This document shows, one piece after another, positions 55,851-64,000 of a stretch of 64,000 nucleotides of DNA (positions are counted from its first letter, which is position 1; each line of letters begins with the position of its first letter). The stretch comes from Chirona hameri. Its lineage: Eukaryota; Arthropoda; Thecostraca; Balanomorpha; Balanidae. The position numbers and the translations under genes are program-made. The notes below the pieces were generated by a model. The model worked only from the letters and a program-made list of their open reading frames with translations. It made no database searches and was not told the origin of the DNA. The stretch spans positions 28,501 through 92,500 of the forward strand of contig JAXIVJ010001946.1 in assembly GCA_036785665.1 (NCBI GenBank). Direction: 5' to 3'.

Positions 55851-56104
55851 CTGACGAGTGAAAGAAGAACGTGCGTTTATTTGTTGCATCTCGTGGAACT
55901 TGCGTTTTATTTGCGTACCAAACTGGGCAAGCCTCTTACTTGCGCTTATTTAAAAACAAGAAAATCTCCAATTTGGGGCGAACCATGCTGGTTATAAAAA
56001 AAAAATTGGGTGGGATGACGTGGATCGTTGTCACGAACATATTGGTGTAAAAACCCCAAAATGGCCAAAAATGCACTCGAGTTTTATTTGCGTTGCACGG
56101 CCTG

Positions 56105-56907
<803 letters not shown>

Positions 56908-58190
56908 TTAACCCGCGCCGTGCCGGTGCTCGGCGCCACCTTCGCCGTGCCAGGGGGGGGGGGTCGACGCCCCCTCTAACTTGGCTCCTATGAGACGTAG
57001 ACAAAAACCGAAAACACCGTTCGAAGGCTCGTCAAAAGTCATTTTGAAACTATTTCAACATTTTTCTCAGGTCAATATGTCACCAGAGGTCATTATAGGT
57101 CAGATTTTTCAGTTTCAGCAGGACTTTGGTCCAAAAACCCAAAATATCTCTGGAACTATGATAGCTAGGAAAAAAATCGAAAACTCATGAACAAAGCAAT
57201 TGCCAAATGATGCTCAACTTTTAGGTCATGTCAATAGTTTAGGCTTCAGAGGTCATCAAAGGTCAAAACCCCTATTTTTGCCGAAACCGTTTTTCACAAA
57301 TAAATGTTTACCGAATAAAGATAAGGCAATAATGTTGACGCCAGGCACGTAGCCAAGGGGAGGGCGGCGGGGCGCCCCCCCCCCCCCCCCCCCCCCCCCT
57401 GGAGCCCAGGAGGGCTCTTTTTGGGGCGTGAGGGCCCTTTCCGGCGCACGCAGCGCGCCGAAAAGGGCCGACGAGACCGCGCGGTATCATAGGCTCTTTA
57501 CTACACGAAGCGTGGTCTTTAGAGTTTAGAGGACTTCAGAGGTCCCTTTAGGGCCACCAGGGCTCTCTGAAAGACCAGAGGGCCCCTTGGACGTTCAAAA
57601 GAGCCCTGTGCATGTCAGAGGGGCCCCTGGCCAGACCAAAAGGGTCCCTGAGCGGGTCAGAGGGCATCCTGAGCACGTCGAATGGGCCCCTAGCCAGCAC
57701 AGAGGGGCCCCTGAGCATGTCGACAGGGCGACAAAGCGGCCAGCGCAGTCCTTTGACAGGTTATAAGGGCCCCTGGACAGACCAGAGGGCCCCTGGGAAG
57801 TTAAGAGGGCCCCTGTGCAGGTCAGAGGGGCCCTAAACAGACCGAAAAGGCCCCTAGGTGGGTCAGAAGGGCCCCTGAACATGCCGAATGAGCCCCTAGC
57901 CAGCACGGAGGGCCCTCGGAGCTTGTCGCAAGGCGACAAAGCAGCCAGCGCAGTCCCTTGCTAGGTCGGAAGGGCCCCTGGAGAAACCAGAGGGCCCCTG
58001 CGCAGATCGGAGGGCCCCTGACCAGACCGAAAGGGCCCCTGGGCGGGTAAGAAGGGACCCTGAACATGCCGAAGCGGCCCCTGGCCAGCACGGAGGGGCT
58101 CCAGGGCCGTCTGGAAGACCCCTTGAACATGCCGGATGAGTTCCTAGCCAGACTGGAGGGGCCCCTGGGCAGGTCGGAGGGGCCCCTGAG

Positions 58191-58382
58191 CAGGGGCGGG
58201 GGCAGGGTACCCAAAATTCCCCCCAGTCGAAAATCCTGGGGGGCAAAGGGTAGTTTTGCCCTCCCCCCCCCCCCACAGATTTGAGCCTGCTCAATCTGGG
58301 GGCAACATGACCCTTCCCCTCCCCAGAATTGTCATTTGAGGGGGATTTTGGGTACCCTGCGCCCCGCAATCCGCCGCCCCTG
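58191..58382. mobile_element. Nested hAT-like MITE in copy 1
   Basis: The 192-bp element begins CAGGGGCGGGGGCAGGGTAC and ends CAATCCGCCGCCCCTG, flanked by CCCCTGAG and CCCATGAG (7 of 8 match). Its interior halves are inverted repeats around GGGTACCCAAAAT. Confidence 0.75.
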
Positions 58383-58558
58383 CCCATGAGCATGTCGGCA
58401 GGGCGACAAAGCAGCCAGTGCAGTCCCTGGCCAGGTCGAAAGGACCTCTGAACAGGCCGAATGGGCCCCTTGACGCACAAGAGGGACTTCTAGGAAGGTC
58501 AGAGGAGTCTCTGGTGAGACCGAAAGGGTCAAAGCACGTAGAGATCCCAGATGAAGAT

Positions 58559-58692
58559 TAAATACAAATAGGACTTACTCCACAATAAAAAAAAGCGGAG
58601 CTTTCGGGTATATTGTAACACCCTTCGTCAGGGTGCTACAATATACCCGAAAGATCCAATTGTATTTTTTCCTGTAGAGTAAGCCCTCTTTG

Positions 58693-58762
<70 letters not shown>
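58559..58762. mobile_element. Hairpin insert and (TA)n in copy 1
   Basis: A near-perfect hairpin has CTTTCGGGTATATTGTA on one arm, a CACCCTTCGTCAGGGTG loop region, and TACAATATACCCGAAAG on the other. It is bounded by AGGACTTACTCCAC and GAGTAAGCCCTCT, which are inverted relatives, and is followed by about 33 TA repeats at 58696-58762. Confidence 0.7.
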
Positions 58763-58765
<3 letters not shown>

Positions 58766-60569
58766 CCACTCCACATCATGTCTTTTCGCTTCGCGGATCC
58801 CAGACGAGTCCCTGTACAGGTCGGAAGGGTGTAGAAAAGGTCAGAGGGGCCCCTAGACGATCTGAAGGGACCATGGGCCTTTCAACAGTAAGAATACAGT
58901 TGTACAGGGAATACAACTTAAAAAATTCGCGCCGCTCCGCGGCGCAATTTAACTACAAATTCAATTATATGCGGGTTAGCAAAAATATCGGTCAGTTTAT
59001 CGGCGCATGTATGTGCTATGTTGATACTTTCCTATATTATTGGGCAAAATAGTCCATTTTAGCACTTTTTCCCCGCACTTTTAAACGCACAATATAGCCA
59101 TTTTAGAGGTCCGCACCATACGCAAAGCAACGCATTGATGAGAAAGCAACCCAGGGCATAATACTCAAAATTTCGCACCGCTCCGCGGCGCAATTTGTTT
59201 AAGAGTTCCAGGTCTTGAGCTTAAAAAAATATTCCAAGTTGGTATAGCTGATTCCAAATTCGTGTCGCTGGTTCCAAAGTTGATGTGTCAGTTTGCTAAC
59301 TTCAGCTCCTAAACGTTGGTATGGCCCATGCCATACCTGCCATACTGCATTTTGCAGCCTTGTAACGTGAATTTGCATGCGTTTTTTTTTTTTGGGGGGG
59401 GGGGCTTTTAACGCTTGGGAAAGGGTCCTTTCAACGCTCGGGAAGGGGCCCTTTCGAGGCGCCCCCCCCCCCCCCCTCCCCTGGACGAAATCCTGGCTAC
59501 GTGCCTGGTTGACGCCATCGTGTTTGTCTCGTCAAGGCGCTTCGAATGGTATTCATGATGACCAGGTTAGGTCAACTTATAAATTTGACCTCAGGTAAAT
59601 TTCAAGTGGTGACCCAATTAGGTCATATTGCACATTGGAAGACGTGCCTTGACGAGACAAATACATTGGTGCAAGTTTTACTTCCCTTATCTTGATTGTG
59701 TCGAGAGTTATGGATAAAAAGGTGTTGCGCGTGACCTCGGATGACCTCATCTGATCTTGTAGGGGTCACTGAACAAAAATTGAACCTGGAACTTCAAGAA
59801 TGGCCTATGGTAACATGACTCAGAATGATTTTGGCTGATATAATGCGTATCCTCAGCAGGCACGTAGCCAGGATTTCGTCCGGGGGGGGGGGGGAGGGGC
59901 GGCGCCTCGAAAGGGCCCCTTCCCAAGCGTTGAAAGGGCCCCCCCCCCCAAAAAAAAAACGCATGAAAAGGCACGTTACAAGGCTGGAAAATGCAGTGTG
60001 AAAGGTATGGCATGGGCCATACCAACGTTTAGGAGCTGGAGTTAGCAAACTGCCTCATCAACTTCGGAACCAGCGACACGAATTTGGAATCAGCTATACC
60101 AACTTGGAATATTTTCTTAGGCTCAAGACCTGGAAATCTTAAACAAATTGCGCCGCGGAGCGGCGCGAAAATTTTGAGTATTATGCCCTGGGTTGCTTTC
60201 TCATCAATGCGTCGCATTGCGTATGGTGCGGACCTCTAAAATTGCTATATTGTGCGTTAAAAAGTGCGGGGGGAAAAGTGCTAAAGTGAACTATTTTTCA
60301 CAATAATATAGGAAAACAGCAACATAAATGCGCCGAGAAACTGGCCTGTTTTTTTCCTAACCCGTGTATAATTTAATTTGTAGTTAAATTGCGCTGCGGA
60401 GCGGCGCGAAAATTTTGAGTTTTATTCCCTGTACAACTGTATTCTTACTGTTGAAAGGCCCAAGGTCCCTTCAGATCGTCTAGGGGCTCCTCTGACCTTT
60501 TCTACGCCCTTCCGACCTGTTCAGGGACTCGTCTGGGATCCGCGAAGCGAAAAGACATGATGTGGAGTG

Positions 60570-60730
60570 GGTGATATATATATATAATATAAAGAGGGCT
60601 TACTCTACAGGAAAAAATAAAATCGGATCTTTCGGGTATATTGTAGCACCCTGACGAAGGGTGTTACAATATACCCGAAAGCTCCGCTTTTAATATTTGT
60701 ATTGTGGAGTAAGTCCTCTTTGTATTTAAT
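60570..60730. mobile_element. Hairpin insert in copy 2
   Basis: This is the inverted counterpart of the insert at 58559, with the same hairpin and TIR-like ends but only a short TA run (60573-60590). The (TA)n therefore expanded after the copies separated, or shrank here. Confidence 0.7.
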
Positions 60731-60901
60731 CTTCATCTGGGATCTCTACGTGTTTTGACACTTCCGGTCTCACCAGACTCCTATGACCTTCCAAGAAGCC
60801 CTCTTGTGTGTCAAGGGGCCCATTCGGCCTGTTCAGAGGTCCTTCCGACCTGGCCAGGGACTGCACTGGCTGCTTTGTCGCCCTGCCGACATGCTCAGGG
60901 G

Positions 60902-61096
60902 CAGGGGCGGCGGATTGCGGGGCACAGGGTACCCAAAATCCCCCCTCAAATGAAAATCCTGGGGAGGGGAAGGGTCATGTTGCCCCCAGATTGAACAGGC
61001 TAAAATCTGGGGAGGGGGGAAAACTACCCTTTGTCCCCCAGGATTTTCGACTGGGGGGAATTTTGGGTACCCTGCCCCCGCAATCCGCCGCCCCTG
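60902..61096. mobile_element. Nested hAT-like MITE in copy 2
   Basis: This is the same MITE at the equivalent position of the inverted copy. It is flanked by exact CTCAGGGG duplications (60894-60901 and 61097-61104). Confidence 0.8.
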
Positions 61097-62658
61097 CTCA
61101 GGGGCCCCTCCGACCTGCCCAGGGGCCCCTCCAGTCTGGCTAGGAACTCATCCGGCATGTTCAAGGGGCCCTCCGACCGGCCCAGGAACCCTTTCGCTTT
61201 AGCCAAGGGCCCCTCTGACTTGCCCAGGACCCCTCCGATCGGCCAAGCGACTCTTCTGGTCGGCCTGCGCTGGCTGCTTTGTCGCCCTGTCGACATGCTC
61301 AAGGGGCCCTCCGACCTGCCCTGGAGACCCTCCGTGCTGGCCAGGGGCCACTTCGGCATGTTCAGGGGCCCTTCTTAACCGCCCAGGGGTCCTTTCGGTC
61401 TGGTCAGGTGCCCCTCCGATCTGCGCAGGGGCCCTTTAAACTTTCCAGGGGCCTTCTGGTCTCTCCAGGGGCCCTTTAAACTTCTAAGGGGCCCTTCCGA
61501 CCTAGCAAGGGACTGCGCTGGCTGCTTTGTCGCCGACATGCTCCGAGGGCCCTCCGACCTGCCCTGGGGGCCCCTCCGTGCTGGCTAGAGGCTCATTCGG
61601 CATGTTCAGGGGCCCTTCTGACCCATCAAGGGGCCCTTTCGGTCTGATCAGGGCCCCTCTGACCTGCACAGGGTCCCTCTTAACTTCCCAAGGGCCCTCT
61701 GGTCTGTCCAGGGGCCCTCCAACCTGCTCAGGGGCCCTTATGACCTGGCAAAGGACTGCGCTAGCCGCTTTGTCGCCCTGTCGACATGCTCAGGGGCCTC
61801 TCGACCTGCCCAGGGGCCCCTCTGTGCTGGCTAGGGGCCATTCTACGTGTTCAGGGGGCCCATTCGACGTGTTCAGGGGGCCCATTCGACGTGCTCAGGG
61901 GGCCCTCTGACCTGCTCTGGGGCCCTTTCGGTCTGGCCAGGGGCCCCTCTGACATGCACAGGGCTCTTTTGAACGTCCAAGGGGCCCTCTGGTCTTTCAG
62001 AGAGGGCCCTGGTGGCCCTAAAGGGCCTCTGAAGTCCTCTAAAGTCTCTAAAGACCACGCTTCGTGTAGTAAAGAGCCTATGATACCGCGCTTCGCGCGG
62101 TCTCGTCGGCCCTTTTCGGCGCGCTGCGCGCGCCGAAAAGGGCCCTCGCGCGCCAAAAAGGGCCCTCCTGGCCTCCAGTGGGGGGGGGGGGGGGGGGGGG
62201 GGGGGGGCGCACCCGCCGCCCTCCCCTTGGCTACGTGCCTGATCCTCAGAATAGGAAGCATTGGAATATTTCCTATTGACTTATAATGGGGAGGTCACGA
62301 AATTGACCCGACCTTAGGTCACCGAAATACATTTTAAAAATCCGAGATATACGAATTGTAGGGACCATTGCCCTTATGAAATCTTGTAAGTACGAAATCG
62401 ATCGGCCAAAAATTGGCTGTAGTGCGACCGCAAACTTTTTTGGATGTATGGGCACGTGACCTGGCCTAGTGCCCTGACCTGAGATGACCCGAGGCCAAGA
62501 ATTTCACACTATGTGGGTAATTGATGTCCGAACAGCTGTGCCAAAAACGGCGGCGCTGCGCGCCGCCGTTTTTTTCGCCATTCTCGAGGAGAAAAAAAAC
62601 TGAGAAGGGGCGTCTAAACGCCCCCCCCCCCCCTCAACCCCGTCACGGTGCGGGTTAA

Positions 62659-64000
62659 ATGAAATAGTTCACCTTCGGAAAACAAATTTAGAACACGATT
62701 TTATTATATTTTGTAATACAGTTTCTTTTTTTTCTTTTTAAAAATGGTCCTACATCGCGCCAATTCAGGACAGAAGGTTGTAAATGATTAATTGTATCGT
62801 GTGCGTTATTGGTCTGCGCATGCGCCATGCAGTGCTGGCACAATTCAGACGGTAAGGTGTATCATATATGCGCCGCATTCCTTCGCCAAAAAGTCAAATA
62901 TCTTCGGCTGGAGAGTCTTTTCAGTCAAGAAAACAGTCAAGATAAGGATTTCTCAACACGGGCTACAAAACTGCTATCTCAGTTTAAAACTAATGTTGAA
63001 GGTGGGACTATTCCTTTAAGGGAAATAATGACCTTTTTCCACTAAAATGGAGTTAGCACTTGAAATCGCCAGACGAGATCAAAATATATTGTAAATTCAT
63101 CACATTTTGCATGAAAACTTTCCTACCGAAAGATATTTCAAGTTAAAGTTGATAAGCGTTCCACACTTTAAACGACCGGTACTTGCACTATTTCTGACCT
63201 TTTGTCAAGTACTTTTGGTCCTCATCAAACTGCGGGCTTTTCCCGTATTGTTTTTTTACGCAATGGAGTGGAAAATATATTGTGCGTTCTGCTTGTTGTG
63301 ATTATATGCCCGGCGATCTTCTAAAACTAACAGCGATTGAAAAAGTGGCAATAAAATCGGAAGCTCATCGATGCACATCAACGCGGCATAGTAAGTGGTT
63401 GCGACCCTCAATTTTTGAAAATCGATTCATTTGTTTTCAACATTAGGAGTTGTGTATAGTTTGTCTGTGGCTGTATATAACACTATGCTTTATTTTATCA
63501 TGAAAAATAATCATTTTCCCCAAAAAAACTAACGAACAATAACACAAAACTCGCAATTAAATCAGCAGCTCATCGATGCACATCGACGGCGACCTATTTA
63601 GCGTCGGCGATTTGTTTACAAAGTCATTGTCATGCTTCTCGGCGCACTTAACCATTTCGGCGCACTTGGCGAGTTGTTCCTGATTAGTATACCCAAGTCC
63701 GTAGCAGGCTTTGTTAATGACGTCACTGGTACCATTCTTGTGTAGCATTGCAAAATATATCTGATTTCGAGTTGAAAGCTAATTAAAGACTTATTCAAAT
63801 TATTGTTTTTAAGTTTGAATTTTCTTGTTAATCATTATTAAAGGTATTTTATCACTGTATTTCATAGTAGTTGACACTTCAGAAACTTGTGACGTAATAA
63901 TATTGTATCCAATATGCATTTCCCTCACCTTTTGCTATTGTGGCGCAGTGCCGAGTGCTTTGCAAATACTAGCTTGCCTGGGGTTCAATGCATTCCGCTC
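62659..64000. other. No recognised gene
   Basis: AT-rich DNA. AGCTCATCGATGCACATC occurs at about 63361 and 63568 in similar surroundings, a short dispersed or duplicated repeat. ORFs are short and lack motifs. Confidence 0.5.

Larger units (their letters stand above)
50796..56101 (-). mobile_element. 5.3-kb DNA transposon with 33-bp terminal inverted repeats
   Basis: The left end GCCGTGCAACGCAAATAAAA (continuing to AGTGCATTT) is matched at 31 of 33 positions by the reverse complement of the right end at 56069-56101. Motifs of the type ACGCAAGTGC recur inside both ends (51040-51130 and 55610-55900), as subterminal transposase-binding sites often do. A transposase-like gene lies inside on the minus strand. 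(TA)n runs flank both sides: the left run abuts the end, while on the right a (CATA)n stretch comes first. This suggests insertion into a TA-rich microsatellite. The target duplication cannot be read because of the simple repeats. Confidence 0.8.
57342..59507 (+). mobile_element. hAT-like nonautonomous element, copy 1
   Basis: The ends are CAGGCACGTAGCCA and TGGCTACGTGCCTG, with an exact 8-bp target duplication GTTGACGC (57334-57341 and 59508-59515). Eight-base duplications and CAG..CGTAGCC ends are the hAT signature. The interior is a degenerate roughly 20-bp GGGCCCCTG-type minisatellite with recurring GTCG-AGGGCGACAAAGC blocks (57720, 57915, 58395), plus nested MITEs and CGCCGCTCCGCGGCGC hairpins. 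There is no transposase. Confidence 0.85.
59857..62241 (-). mobile_element. hAT-like nonautonomous element, copy 2 (inverted)
   Basis: This is an inverted copy of the element at 57342-59507 with the same ends. It has its own exact target duplication ATCCTCAG (59849-59856 and 62242-62249). It includes the same nested MITE (60902-61096) and the same hairpin insert (about 60590-60725). With copy 1 it forms a long imperfect palindrome with a spacer of about 350 bp. Confidence 0.85.
56912..62654. mobile_element. piggyBac-like element carrying two nested hAT-like elements
   Basis: TTAA at 56908-56911 precedes CCCGCGCCGTGCC. The right end CACGGTGCGGG is followed by TTAA at 62655-62658. Its own sequence is 56912-57333, 59516-59848 and 62250-62654, with many 'GAGGTCA' stretches, G/C runs and a GGCGGCGCTGCGCGCCGCC hairpin. 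It resembles the element at 16501-17690. The two nested elements account for the remaining 4.5 kb. Confidence 0.7.

Noticed and set aside
57339..62241. Simple inverted duplication (palindrome)
   Set aside because: Separate target duplications on each arm show two independent transposon insertions.

Overview
The window reads as nuclear DNA of an invertebrate animal. It has an intron-split gene for tyrosylprotein sulfotransferase (TPST), LINE-type reverse transcriptase, several families of cut-and-paste DNA transposons, long (TA)n runs and very large minisatellite arrays. Nothing looks bacterial: there are no operons, and almost all long open frames are translations of tandem repeats. An arthropod, perhaps a crustacean, is a reasonable guess from the transposon and LINE mix, but the sequence alone does not fix the lineage.

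Only one host gene can be modelled with confidence: Tpst, plus strand, 33911-47648. Five coding exons (33911-34051, 35619-35843, 43664-43858, 45204-45457, 47357-47648) join in consistent phase into 368 codons, close to the usual size of about 370. The product is a type II membrane Golgi sulfotransferase with the PRSGTT loop, CGEETR, LCNKDPF and VRDGRA motifs. Its introns are unusual. Several exon edges, each with its splice site, have been amplified into tandem arrays. After exon 1 there are 17 extra copies of the exon end plus donor. Before exon 3 there are 91 extra copies of acceptor plus exon start, with an exact 79-bp period. After exon 3 there are 15 extra copies of exon end plus donor. 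Before exon 5 there are one or two partial copies of acceptor plus exon start. This is the most striking feature of the window.

Layout: 1-6.6 kb, old transposon fragments, foldback elements and a 529-bp tandem duplication; 7.8-8.6 kb, 56-bp array; 8.9-9.9 kb, Harbinger-like MITE inside an older repeat; 10.8-11.4 kb, 10-bp array; 11.4-12.2 kb, CpG-rich DNA; 12.3-13.3 kb, hAT-like element; 13.8-14.8 kb, truncated LINE; 16.5-17.7 kb, piggyBac-like element; 18.1-25.3 kb, candidate short exon running into a 76-bp array of about 93 copies; 26.4-30.7 kb, 31-bp G-rich array of about 136 copies; 31.2-31.8 kb, 23-bp array; 32.7-33.9 kb, CCTGA/TGTCC arrays; 33.9-47.6 kb, Tpst; 48.8-49.4 kb, 20-bp and 37-bp repeats; 50.8-56.1 kb, a 5.3-kb transposon with 31/33-matching terminal inverted repeats and a decayed transposase-like gene; 56.9-62.7 kb, a piggyBac-like element holding two oppositely oriented hAT-like elements, each with its own 8-bp target duplication; 62.7-64 kb, AT-rich DNA without a recognisable gene.

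Tandem arrays occupy more than a third of the window. The Tpst exons work together as one enzyme gene. The transposons are independent passengers, and one piggyBac-like element sits in Tpst intron 4.
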